Source: Punica granatum (taxonomy: Eukaryota; Streptophyta; Magnoliopsida; Myrtales; Lythraceae). From it: a DNA stretch of 64,000 nt. The notes beneath the pieces were generated by a model. It was not told where the DNA came from. It did no database searches and saw only the letters and a list, made by a program, of their open reading frames with translations. This document shows positions 10,866 through 21,564 of the stretch, piece after piece. Made by a program: the position numbers and the translations under genes. The stretch covers positions 24,328,568-24,392,567 of the forward strand of contig NC_045134.1 in assembly GCF_007655135.1 (NCBI RefSeq). Reading direction: 5' to 3'. Numbering within the stretch: position 1 is the stretch's first letter; each line of letters begins with the position of its first letter.

Positions 10866-11772
10866 ATGAGCCGAAGCCGAAGGAACATTAGTCCTTTGCG
10901 AAAAATGCTCTTCTTCCCCTTCTTATTTCTGCTAGTATGCAATTGCATAGCTGAATCAGCTGACCCGTTAGGCCAATTCTGCAACCGAAACTCGAATATC
11001 AGCACTGGCAGCCAGGTCTCTGCAAACATCGATCGTTTGCTACCCCAGCTAGTCTCGAAGACCGAATCCGATGGCTACATCGCCACCTCATATGGTGAGG
11101 ACAAGGACAAGGTGTACGGCCTCGCACAATGCCGAGGGGACGTGAGCCGCGATGACTGCTCGAGCTGTATCCAGGACGCTGCGAAGCAGATCCGTCAACT
11201 ATGTCCAAACCAAGCCGATGCCAGGATCTGGTACCGTTATATATTAAGTTCCGAGGATCAATTAATGATAATTATAGAAGATTTATTTTATCTGGTCCAA
11301 CACGAATGTCGTTAACTTTACTAGGTACGACTACTGCATCCTCCGGTATAGCCTAGAGAATTTCTTCAGCAAGGTCGATACATCATTCGGGATATTCTAC
11401 TACAATGTCGATAACGTGACTGATCCCAAAACTTTCAACAAGGAGTTGGGTGATCTAATGGACCGGATTGAATCACAAGCTGTCAGGCCTAAGAATGGAG
11501 GACTTGGGAAAGGCGAGAGCAAGCTCTCACCATTTATCACGCTCTACGCTCTGGTTCAGTGCACGAGAGATTTGGCTCCGTTGAGCTGCGCCCAGTGCCT
11601 CGCAATCGCAGTCGGGAACTTCCCAAACTTCTGCGATGATCGGAAGGGATGTCGGGTCTTATACAGCAATTGTTACGTCCGATACGAGCTTTACCCGTTT
11701 TTCTTTCCCCTCGACACGAATAGTACTCAAGTAGAGTCAATAGCGAGCGTAATGAGAGTAGTTTCTCCTTAG
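10866..11772 (+). CDS. Cysteine-rich repeat secretory protein (double DUF26/Gnk2 domain)
   Basis: Two exons, 10866-11230 and 11325-11772, joined by a 94-nt GT-AG intron splitting a Trp codon, give 270 residues. An N-terminal hydrophobic stretch (MLFFPFLFLLVCNCIAESA) acts as a signal peptide; an alternative start at 10905 begins directly with it. Two DUF26 domains follow, each with the signature C-X8-C-X2-C (CRGDVSRDDCSSC and CTRDLAPLSCAQC). There is no kinase or transmembrane segment after the second domain, so it belongs to the secreted CRRSP group rather than the receptor-kinase group. Family members are apoplastic; some bind mannose or inhibit fungi, others sit at plasmodesmata. The intron is inferred because the frame otherwise stops after LVQHECR, and the spliced reading WYDYCILRYS matches the family. 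Confidence 0.85.
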
Positions 11773-13733
11773 ACTTGCATCATCTATCCTGCTTAATATT
11801 TCCTCTTTCTATGTTTCACGTAGACAATAGTAAGGGCAATTCGCGATTATGATGTTTCGTGAAGATCGATCGGAATAAGCAATCGTTGAACTGGACATCG
11901 GGAACGTTGCCACAGGCATCGGGATCTTGGGATCCAACAGATATTTACAGATGAAATATTATTAGAGTAAAATACAATTTGTCCCCCAACATTTAGATCT
12001 AGTCGTAAAGTGTCTCCTAACCTTTAAAAAGTTGCACTATATCACCGGATATATTAAAAAAGGAATGCAGAGTGCACCACTTTTCCGGTCACTTTCTGGT
12101 CAAATATTAATATATTAATTTGATATTTCAAGAAATATTTTTAAAAACTCAAAAAATTGAAAATTGAAAAAAAAAAAAAAAGAAGTGGAAGAAAAGGAGA
12201 TTATCCGTCTTTCTCTGTTTCTCTCAGCGTCTCTCGAACTCCATCAACAAAGCTTTGCAACTCAGCCCAGCAATGGCGGCCACGGAGATCTATAGCCTCT
12301 TCACTATCAACAAGTCGGGAGGTCAGATCTATGACAAGGTACACATCTCCTCACACATGCGTATAGAATGGCCGGATTTCGTGTAGTTTGGGAGTGAATT
12401 TGAGGTGGTGTCCGATCAGGACTATGGACATGAACGACAGCTTGAGACTGGCGGCACTCCATGCACGCCATCTCCCAGCAGCTCTCCCCGACCGTCGGCT
12501 GCTCATATTATTATCTATCAATTCAATTACCACGCACAAACATTACAACATGCTGCATCCATTCACGAAACCACATCAGTTTCATCGGAATTCTTCACTA
12601 TTTTATTTTATATTACATGTACATTAAGAATCACCGATGATTATTATTCATAGTCGCATAAGGCTAAATTATTTGAAGGACTGATGATGATTAATTGAAC
12701 GTACTTCTGATTGTTCATCGACAAGTATGGAAATGCATTTGGTGTCCTCGGGTTGAGCCTAATCATGGGCCACTAGGTTAGCTGCGGTGGGCATGGGGCT
12801 CTAAGATTATCTTTTGCGGACCTCCGAGATATTACCGATTCAAGCGAGTCGCGTGCATGAAATGCATTATATCGAGATACTTTCTCATCTAGGAGATGCC
12901 GATCGATATAGAGGGGTTGGGACCATGGCCGGCAGCCACTACCTCTGCCCGAGGTCGTCGGCAACCTCTGAGACGGCTAGGGACCTTGGAGAGGGGTTGG
13001 TCCCCGCTTGTGGCAGGTCCAGCCCCCAACTCTATCTAACTGTCCGGTGTCTCCATTGGCCCTTAAAAAAAAAATCATTTGAAAATTCAAAAAAAAGAAA
13101 CGGTGACCGGCTTCACTGGTGACAGCCGGTCGACCGCAAAATGCCACTAGGTGTCAAAGTAACATAATGACATGCTAGAAGAAACCGCAAATGTTATATT
13201 ATTTGATCACTGTCGGTCGGCCAAATTCTCGGGGGATCAGCTGAGGCTCTCGCTGGTCAACACTTCAATGTACAACCTCGTAACCGCCTTTTCTCTTTGA
13301 TTCCATTAATCTGGCACACGTGATGTGATTGAATGCCGTGTTTTGTTGGGCACTGTCGGGGTTGCTTCGAACCTGTTTGCGGAATTGCCGCTGAGAGTTC
13401 TTCGTATCAGAAATTAACCGGAGTTTTTCTCTTCGTGCCCACATGAAATGAACTGGTTGAATGCATTTCCAAACGTCGACTATGGCATTGCAGTTAAAGA
13501 ACAGAAATTACTTGCTCGTCAGAATGGGCTGCAGGAGTAAAGTTCTCAAATTTATACAATCAAGGGTGAAAGCTTTGATCTTGAGAATCTTCTTGTGTTA
13601 GCTGAATCTTCTGTGAGCATGAATTTGTGGAAATTCTTTTCTTATGCGGATTGCTATTTCGTTTGTTGCGCTTGAACTTGAATATGATTTCCTTCCTGCA
13701 GATTTTCGAGGCGTTTGTGCTGATTAACTATGC
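11773..13733. other. Spacer with gene fragment and repeat-like GC islands
   Basis: It holds the truncated TRAPPC4-like fragment (12273-12520). A GC-rich block at about 12900-13060 resembles the interiors of Mutator-like MITEs elsewhere in the window. The last 300 bases look like the 5' UTR of the PPR gene, with a possible UTR intron acceptor CCTGCAG at 13695-13701. Confidence 0.5.
12273..12520 (+). pseudogene. Truncated TRAPPC4/TRS23-like gene fragment
   Basis: Exon 1 (12273-12338) reads MAATEIYSLFTINKSGGQIY plus DK and ends at a proper GT donor, as in plant TRS23, a core subunit of the TRAPP tethering complex. After a short intron, exon 2 resumes near 12411 with DYG, then MNDSLRLAAL, then in another frame MHAISQQLSPTVGC, and similarity stops at about 12515. 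Two small deletions break the frame, and the remaining two thirds of the protein are absent. Because the intron is kept, this is a DNA-level duplicate of the 5' end of a gene, not a retrocopy. It cannot make a working subunit. Confidence 0.75.
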
Positions 13734-15239
13734 ATGATGCCAATTAGATGGCCACGGCTGCTAAACCCGACTCACCTTCGTCAGATCATACAGTGTCAGA
13801 AAAACCCATTGACAGCTCTTCACATCTTCAGAGAAGCCAAGCTCAAGTACCCAAACTATCGGCACAATGGACCGGTATATGGCACAATGATCAGCATTCT
13901 TGGGAATGCTGGGCGTATCAGTGAGATGAAGGAGGTGATCGAGGAGATGAAAGCAGACTCGTGTGAGTGTAGGGACTTGGTCTTCTCAGCTGCTATTAAG
14001 ACCTATGCCGCACATGGTTTATTGGATGAAGCAATCATACTTTTCAGAGAGCTTCCTCATTTTAACTGCGTGAACTGGACGGAATCGTTCAACACCCTCC
14101 TACAGATAATGATCAAGGAATATAAGCTTGAGACTGCTTGTAATCTCTTCCTAGAGAGCTCTCAGGGATGGGAAGTGAAGTCCCGTGTTCGGTCTCTGAA
14201 TTTGCTAATGGATGCTCTGTGCGAGATGAGGCGATCTGATCTCGCCTTGCAGATATTCCAGGAGATGGATTATCAGGGTTGCTATCCAAACAGGGAAAGC
14301 TATGGCATTCTAATGAAAGGATTATGTGAAGATGGAAGGTTAAATGAAGCCACCCACTTGCTGTACTCGATGTTCTGGAGGATATCTCAGAAAGGTAGTG
14401 GTGAGGACATAGTTATTTACAGAATTCTGTTGAATACTTTATGTGATAATGACCAAGTGGAGGAGGCCATCAATATTCTTCGTAAGATCTTAAAGAAGGG
14501 ATTAAAAGCTCCGAAGCGGTCTCTTCAGAGCATCAATCTTAAGGAGTGTACTAGGGATGACAGTCAAGAAGTTGGGGTTGTCAAACGTTTGATTAACGAT
14601 TGTCTAGTTAATGGTGGAATACCGAGTTCAGCAAGTTACAGTGCAATGGCTATTGATCTCTTCAATGAAAATAAAATAGTTGATGCTGAGAAAGTGGTCG
14701 CTAAGATGAGAACCAAAGGGTATAAGCCATTGAGTTTGATCTACGAGGCGAAATTGACAGCCCTCTGTAAGGAGGGCAGGGTTGAGGAAGCAAGGGAAGT
14801 TGTTGATGAGGAGATCGTAAAGGATAGTAATGTTCCAAGCTGTAAAGTGTATGATATCGTGATAAAGGGTCTTTGCGATCACAAGAATTCTAAACTTGCT
14901 GTTGTATACCTCGAGAAGATGTCTAAAAAGTTCGGTTTTAATGCGTTCAAGGAAACTTACGACATAGTACTTCGTGGTCTCTGTTCTGAAGGAAATTTCA
15001 TTGACGCAAGTCGAGTTTTGGAGCAGATGGTGATTAAGTCGCACAAACCTCATGCAGACATTTTTGGGATGATTGTAGAGGGTCTTTGTGGGGTAGGCCG
15101 GCAATATGAAGCTGTGATGTGGTTGGAGGAGATGGTCAGCCGGGGTAACCTTCCAGAAGTTCCTGTCTGGAACTCTTTAGTCTCTTCTGTTTGTTGCAAA
15201 ATATCTGAAATTGAGCTTGTTAGCAGTCATTCTGATTAA
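13734..15239 (+). CDS. EMB3101: P-class pentatricopeptide repeat protein, EMB3101-like
   Basis: This intronless gene encodes 501 residues. The start is MMPIRWPRLLNPTHL; the second Met (13737) aligns with the start of the Arabidopsis homologue as I recall it. Degenerate 35-residue PPR helix pairs run through most of the protein, for example ESYGILMKGLCEDGRLNEAT, VIYRILLNTLCDNDQVEEAI, YEAKLTALCKEGRVEEA and VYDIVIKGLCDHKNSKLAV. There is no E, DYW or SMR tail, so it is P-class. The strings THLLYSMFWRISQKGSGEDI and LKKGLKAPKR point to the At1g05600 (EMB3101) orthologue, which is embryo-essential. P-class PPRs bind organelle RNA in a sequence-specific way; the target here is unknown. No strong transit peptide is visible, only a basic N terminus. 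Confidence 0.92.
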   Translation: MMPIRWPRLLNPTHLRQIIQCQKNPLTALHIFREAKLKYPNYRHNGPVYGTMISILGNAGRISEMKEVIEEMKADSCECRDLVFSAAIKTYAAHGLLDEAIILFRELPHFNCVNWTESFNTLLQIMIKEYKLETACNLFLESSQGWEVKSRVRSLNLLMDALCEMRRSDLALQIFQEMDYQGCYPNRESYGILMKGLCEDGRLNEATHLLYSMFWRISQKGSGEDIVIYRILLNTLCDNDQVEEAINILRKILKKGLKAPKRSLQSINLKECTRDDSQEVGVVKRLINDCLVNGGIPSSASYSAMAIDLFNENKIVDAEKVVAKMRTKGYKPLSLIYEAKLTALCKEGRVEEAREVVDEEIVKDSNVPSCKVYDIVIKGLCDHKNSKLAVVYLEKMSKKFGFNAFKETYDIVLRGLCSEGNFIDASRVLEQMVIKSHKPHADIFGMIVEGLCGVGRQYEAVMWLEEMVSRGNLPEVPVWNSLVSSVCCKISEIELVSSHSD

Positions 15240-16030
15240 ACGCTCAGGTAGTAACTGCTGATGGATTTTTTAGGCCCTCAAGAAGGGAAAACTGCACCTG
15301 CAGCTTTTGCTTGTAAACTATATACAATATATTTTTAAAGTCTATGAAATCGTGATTACTCTCGACAATAGTTCCACATGTACAGGACGAAGATAGATGC
15401 CCAATTCTCGATGCGAGTAATATCGCATAGTAAGATTTAAATTTTGAACATTTTTCATAATTTTATGGCCAAAAGAAGAAAGTTCTTGCCATTTTTTAAA
15501 TTTTAGATTCTTCCCAGAGTAATATGAATGTATGAGCCCTTACAGGATCTCCACAACTCATCTACCTCGAATTCTCGAGACAATTCCCAAACTGCAAAAG
15601 ATCCAATCTTCATCTGCTGCTTCTTGGTGGGCAAAGGGGAATGTGAACCCACAGATGGGATTCCAAATAATTATTGCCTCGAAATCCCATCTTTGCCCTT
15701 CAAAACATCTCCCTCAATGGTAAAATATTCCGAAAACCTATGGGCACTTTAGTACTTTCCGCCTCACAAGGCCATTGATTATCTTTGCATGGAAGGGTCT
15801 TTCGAAGGGCAGTCTGTCGACAGGGGGATGTAGGGGACCTCTTTCTGGTGTGTTCCTCTGATTTACAACAGATTTTGGCCATTTTCTATTTTCATTTATC
15901 TCTCATAGGATGAGGTCAGTAATAGACCCAGAGCCCTCTTTCACACTTCACTCTATCCTTATAATATATTGTCCTCCTAATTTCAGTATCTATCCTCTTC
16001 TAAAGCCATTCTTTCCAGTCTAGTTAGAAA
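15240..16030 (+). promoter_or_regulatory. 3' region of the PPR gene and promoter region of EPFL9
   Basis: There is no further gene between the PPR stop and the EPFL9 ATG. A TATA-like CCTTATAATATATTG lies near 15956-15970, 60-75 bases before the ATG at 16031. The reading frames at 15528-15752 lack any family resemblance. Confidence 0.5.
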
Positions 16031-17153
16031 ATGGCCGATACTAAACTATCGCTCCTCCACATCTTGCTTCTGTCATTCATCAGCTTTCTTCTTGCAGCAT
16101 CTGCTATACAAGGTTCTTGTCTACCACATTATGTTTATTACTTCTTCTCATCTCCTTGTTCATTATTGGATATGCTGCATTTCGTTTTCAGCTTCTATTA
16201 TTGTTCTGTGGCTTGCTTTGAATGACGAACTCTGTAGGAGTTTTTGGGCGGACATCGGTTTTAAATATTTGAGCCTAATCAGTGATATCCTCGAGGTCAC
16301 GCTTGAACATTATTTAATTGACTCATAGATGTTCAATGAAACTCTTTAGCTTTCTCTCTCAATGTTTCCAACTGAAGTCCATCACTCTGAGCAGTCATTT
16401 GTTGAAGCATACATTCTTCTCTTTTCCATTCCGAGTGCTTTTTATGTTTTCTTGTCTTTCAACTTTAGCTCTTGGCTCGTTCTTCCTTGATAAGCTTCAT
16501 AATGTTGTTGCCTTGTACATTTTCTGATTTCATATACTGAGAAAACATACATAGTAAATGTCTGCTACATTGAGGTGGCTTTCGTTATTTCTTCATCGTA
16601 TCATTGTTATGCAAGAGAGCTTATTCATTTTGCGTGTGCTTTTTCAGGATCAAGAACTCAAATGGGGCAATCTTATCATCTCAATTCACTCCATTTGAAG
16701 GTGAGGAAGAGTACCAGCTACATTTATCAACTGTTTTTCAACTGATTAAAGACTCTTAGCAAATGCAGAAGCAAGCTTTCCCAGCGTACTTGAGCTGTTA
16801 AAAACAACTTTTGAGTTAGCTCCTGATTAGGTCTTTGACTCTTTTCCCAACATGTCTAGTCTTGGATTCTGTTTCTTTTGAACACATAGTGTGCATACTC
16901 TTGGTTTCTGGGACTCGATATATATTCTTCTCGGGAGTGAATTCTCTGCGCTATGTAAAAACAGGGGAAACTCCAAGAAGAAGGAAAGGAGAACAGGAAC
17001 TCAAGGAGGCTAATGATAGGATCTACCAGACCGACTTGCACTTACAATGAATGCAGAGGATGCAAGTACAGATGCAGAGCAGAGCAAGTCCCAGTCGAAG
17101 GCAACGACCCAATTAATAGTGCATACCACTACAGATGTGTCTGTCATAGGTAA
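16031..17153 (+). CDS. EPFL9: STOMAGEN / EPIDERMAL PATTERNING FACTOR-like 9
   Basis: Three exons, 16031-16112, 16648-16700 and 16965-17153, all with GT-AG borders, give a 107-residue pre-pro-peptide. The signal peptide (MADTKLSLLHILLLSFISFL...) is followed by a variable pro-region with RTQMGQSYHLNS and, just before the mature part, NSRRLM. The last 45 residues start IGSTRPTCTYNECRGCKYRC and end YHYRCVCHR, with the six cysteines of stomagen at mature positions 8, 13, 16, 20, 41 and 43. Stomagen is secreted from mesophyll, competes with EPF1/EPF2 for ERECTA-family/TMM receptors in the epidermis and raises stomatal density. Mature residue 5 is Arg, where I recall Ala in Arabidopsis. The exon-3 start was chosen because it is the upstream AG that keeps the frame open into the mature peptide. 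Confidence 0.95.
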
Positions 17154-19628
17154 TGCGTGAAAATTTCTCCGTGCTTTCGGAGTTTCATTCTTGTTTAGTT
17201 CTCGCCGGGTTTGGACCCAGCAATTAGAAGCAGTTGTCAAAAATCTTAGAGTAAAAAAAAAAAAAAAAAAAAAAGAACCATGTCCTGTTTGTTCCTCTTA
17301 TGCCAAGTCTATTATTTCGTCTTGCCCGTTTGATCACTTCAATTCAGCCGTTCATCATCCTAATTTTGAATGTTTGTTGCATATCAAAGAGACACTTCCA
17401 ATATTCCCTTTTTCCATTATCAGAAAGTGTTGCTGAGAAGGGACAGAGAAAAACGAAAATGAAAAATGAATCACATGTTCCTCCGGTCCATGAATTATGT
17501 TGTTGTCTTACTAAGCTGCAAAGCCTTTTCTATCAGACAGCATTGTAACTTCGTTATTGTAAATAAGAGCAGATTTGATGTAGCCATCCTTTTACAGTAA
17601 CAATTCTTGAGTAATTTCTCTCTTCGTGATTCGCCTCTTCTGTATCGAGAAATTCACCCATCCAGTTCATGGAGAATTTAGAGACTCCTTTCTCCTGTCA
17701 AATCAGCACTTTGGAGTGGTCCCTAAACTAATGTAACAGTGAGGGTCGACTAGTAAACCGTCCATAAACTAGACGGGCCAGAGGAATACCCCTTGTGTCA
17801 ATATTGGCATCATAAAACCTCAGTTGTTCTTGTTTTTCATTGAAGGCCCCGATACTGCTGAATGAAGCATATATCAGTGCAGTGTGCTAAAGAGAGACAG
17901 TCCTATGATGCTGAGATTCATACTGGGCAAGACTTCACTGTAATCTCATAACCCAATAGTTACCCACTACCAGACCGAAATAGAGGCGCCGATGGCGAGG
18001 GCAGTTATGTAATTTTGATTCATAATTGGGGGAAGGGTGATGCCGAACGATGTGCAGAGAACAGTCGATGACTAGAGCTCCACGTACACACTGTCAGGCA
18101 GGAAAAGAACGGCACCTTCGTTATCTCGCGGAGCCCACGCAGAAAGGATCGATTATTCCATTACATTCTCTTGGAAATCTCAAGTGAAAAGCGTTTCATG
18201 GTTGAGGGTATAGGCAAGTCCATAACATCTAACAAAGGCTTATGGAAGGAAGCCTCAAGAAAGTTAGGAATGGTATATATGCCAAAATTGAATTGTTACC
18301 AAAGGGATTGTTGGCCATATGGAGGGTGATGGGCCCCTCACTCTACTGCCTTTTGTGGATTCTTCTGGGGGGGCGTTGTTTTAAACCAATATATATGGCC
18401 AATTTTGCCATTTTGTGCCATTAGAATACACAAGGAGGGGTTGCCCATGTGATCCTTTGTTAGCTTATTTATGCCTTATTAGTTTGGGACCACTCTCGTG
18501 TGAAACCAAATCAGAAACCGTTAAAAAGGAGGGTGAAATCTTTTCCCCTAGGACCCTCCAAATGGCCAAAACCTAACAAACCCTAGAAGTAACAAACTCC
18601 ATGAGAACTAAGGGGTTTCATTGTTGGAAAGTATAAGGAGCCAGGCTCATGTGTCATGGATATATCACGTTAGTATTGTTTCATAACACTCGATAAAAGT
18701 TTTATTGTTTTATAAAATAATATTATATCACAAATTTCTGACCACTCGTGTGGAAAAACTATTGACTTATGACATGTATCACGTTATTATACATGTTACA
18801 CATAAGACTTTCTTCCTGATGCGAGGCAGAGTTTGATACGAAAAATCTAAATGATTCTGTATCTTGCATGGGTCCTTTTCACTTGAAGTGACCAGCAAAA
18901 CTCACTTTTCTGATATAAATTATAAATAGTGATACAGGAGGATTTAGGAGAAATTATTGATTCATGTTATTAAGGATGAAACTAGAGATAGTGATAAAGA
19001 GTGATTTAGTAGAAGAGGATTTATATTATGGGTTTTTTTTTTTTAACTTGGTAACTGATATTATGGATTTGCATTTCTGTGCAATTGAGACTTATAACTA
19101 GCAAGCTAGACTGGCCAATTCAGGGCTTAGAAACGAAGCCTTTTTCTCCAGTCATCAATCAATCAATACATTTTGGATTGTGCTCGAGGCCAAACACTAG
19201 GGCCAAAGCCCAAACTCTGTTTTATGTTATGTTCCGTCCGGTTCCATTTTATTTAGCGATATTATTGGAGTTGCCTTGCCTTGTTTCTCTATTCTTTGAT
19301 TTCTCCGTATTTGAGCTCCATCCTCCTTTAGATCTCAAAAGAAAAGCCTTTTTCTCTTCTTATTTTTTTTCTTCTAATGAATCTATCATTCAAGTAAACC
19401 AACAAACATCCTAACTCCTTAGTAAATTTTTGCAATCCTCTAATCAGTCTTTGAAGAAAAAAGGAAAATCAATATAGGTTGGTTTCCGTTGGTCTCAGTT
19501 CAAGTATTTTTAGATAGAGAAAAATATATAATTGAAAAGGTGTTATCCCTTAGTAAACCAAGCGACATCATGAAACCTGAACCAACAAGAGTCCATTAAG
19601 TGAGGTAGTCATGGTGCAGAGCGAGAAA

Positions 19629-19662
<34 letters not shown>

Positions 19663-20504
19663 GTATATAGGAGAGCGACAAAAGGAAACAATTACCATTT
19701 CATAAGCTTTTAGTAGCTAGGGTTTGGTGATACAAATCGTTCATGAACCGTGCATGCAGTGAATCGGGTAGAAATTTCCACTCGAGGCGTATGATCCGTG
19801 AAGGACTCTCATGTGCACTATATCTGCAAATGTATGCAGCGTAGTACCATATTTAGATAGCGTCTGTACCCTTTCTGGGGTACGAAAGATTCCCGATTGA
19901 AGATGAGAACGGGAGGCTGCACGCAGAAGAAAGAAAAGAAGACAGCAATAAAGCTGTGTCCCTGATTTTTCTTTTTTCTTTTTCTTTTTTCTTTTTTTTG
20001 TAAGTATTGACGACGACGACGACGATGAGAATGATTTTAGTACTGTTTCTGACTTAACATTAATTGTTAAAATCTCAAAGTACAACCCAATGGTCGCACG
20101 GTTCTGTCATGTTTTCTCTACTATAGCCTCTTGCATTTTTTGCCATGCAAAAGTCGAGCTCGTTCTATAATTCGGTCGGGCCGAAAGCCATATCGATGAT
20201 TAGTGACGGATCCTAGCTAATTTTCAGAGGGTTCCTTGAGTTATAAAAGTGTCCCTTCGAGAAGTCGTGTACATAGCTTGCTGCAAGCATGGTAAGATCC
20301 ATAATCTATGATAGTTGATTTACCCCGCCGGAATTGTCCAGCCTTCGCTTCGCGGGATAAAACCAAGATATCTTTTGGACGACCAAATACGAAATTCTTG
20401 ACTTATGGATGCATTTCACCCCATTGGATATGCTTACGTTGCGTCTAATTTCTTGAGGTGTTTTTTTTTTTTTTGCCAATTCTAGATTAATAATCAATCA
20501 CTGA
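17154..20504. other. Spacer 3' of EPFL9
   Basis: The first 400 bases are probably the EPFL9 3' UTR and include an A-run at 17252-17273. The remainder has no supported gene. An AT/GTAT microsatellite lies at 19629-19668. The minus-strand frame 19741-20085 is rich in Ser and Lys from low-complexity DNA and resembles no family I know. Confidence 0.5.
19629..19668. repeat. Compound AT / GTAT microsatellite
   Basis: AT units followed by four GTAT units, ending in TATATA. Confidence 0.9.
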
Positions 20505-21142
20505 TAGGGTTGTGCAAAAAATCCCAAAAATCGAACCGTTCTGTAAAACCATTTCGAACCGTATCAAAAAGACCGAATTAATCGGTTATGGGAATAATCT
20601 GGTTCGAGAATTTGAAGGGAAAACTAGTTACGGGATGACTGCGGTTTTCAAAATTAGAAACCGCAGTTAACCGTCATGTCTCAAATATATATTATAATTA
20701 TATTATTATTATTAATGTTCATATAATATAAAAGTCAGTAGAATCTGTCTTTGAGTCCCTAATTTTAATTCGGCTATTCCCATTTCACTTTTACATACTG
20801 ATCTATATATTTTATATATATAATATAATATTATAATTATAATTATAAATAAATGTCTAACAATATAATCTAAATCCTCAATTGGCTAATCCCGTTTTTG
20901 TCATTGTGATGTGTAAATTTTTTATGAAGGGATTGGAGTCCGTTAAGGTCTTGATTTTAGAAATTTTTTTTATTTTCTCAATATTGATTAGGTTCAGTCT
21001 GGTTAATCGAACCTGAAATTGGTTTTATTTCGAGACGGTTTTTTTATTATGATACGATTATGATTACGGTTACTGAAATTTTTGAACCGAAAATTAGAAA
21101 CAGTTCCAGTTTACACTAAAAACTGTCCCATGCCCACCCCTA
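20505..21142. mobile_element. Non-autonomous hAT element with exact 8-bp target duplication
   Basis: The termini are TAGGGTTGTGCA on the left and, read inward from the right, TAGGGGTGGGCA, matching at 10 of 12 positions. The flanks are ATCACTGA at 20497-20504 and ATCACTGA at 21143-21150, an exact 8-bp duplication as made by hAT transposases. Subterminal regions repeat GAACCG/CGGTT motifs in both orientations, likely transposase-binding sites. The 638 bp contain no open frame for a transposase, so this is a deletion derivative mobilised in trans. Confidence 0.85.
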
Positions 21143-21246
21143 ATCACTGATTGTCTATGAGAAAAATTTTTTATCTTTCATATAGTTTCGTTGTGTTATA
21201 ATTTCCTCAACATCAACTGATCTATAAAAACTAAAATAGTTGCATC

Positions 21247-21345
21247 ATGAAAGTGGGTAGCATAGTGGTACACGTTTTTGCTGGTAATAAAAAAATTTCA
21301 AATTCGATACTAATTATGGGACTACCCATAATCTTTTATTAGCTA
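21247..21345 (+). repeat. SINE-like repeat family 2, copy b
   Basis: The counterpart of 5700-5805, with GTGGGTAGCATAGTGGTACA, AAATTCGATACTAATTATGG, GACTACCCATA and TTATTAGCTATT. The B-box-like AATTCGATACT supports a pol III-transcribed origin. Target duplications are not clear. Confidence 0.45.
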
Positions 21346-21564
21346 TTTAAGATTTTTTTTATTGTCCTAGCTAGACTCAGGGTTCTCTCTTCTGATTGAG
21401 AGAAGAAATAATGACATCATACAAAAGGGTATAGAATAGTGAGAGACGTACACTCTCTTATAATACTTGCAAGCGATTGGACTACAACTGTCATTGTCGA
21501 AGTTTATCATTTCATGCCCTACTAGGGTACACATAACTGCACTTTGCCATGGGGCCAAAACTTA

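Noticed and set aside
11960..13250. A complete Pack-MULE carrying the TRAPPC4 fragment
   Set aside because: The left side (GTAAAATACAATTTGTCCCC) looks like a transposon end and GC-rich interior blocks are present, but I could not find the inverted right arm or a target duplication.
19741..20085. Minus-strand frame of 114 residues as a gene
   Set aside because: Ser and Lys runs come from low-complexity DNA; no family resemblance, no conserved motif and no convincing promoter.
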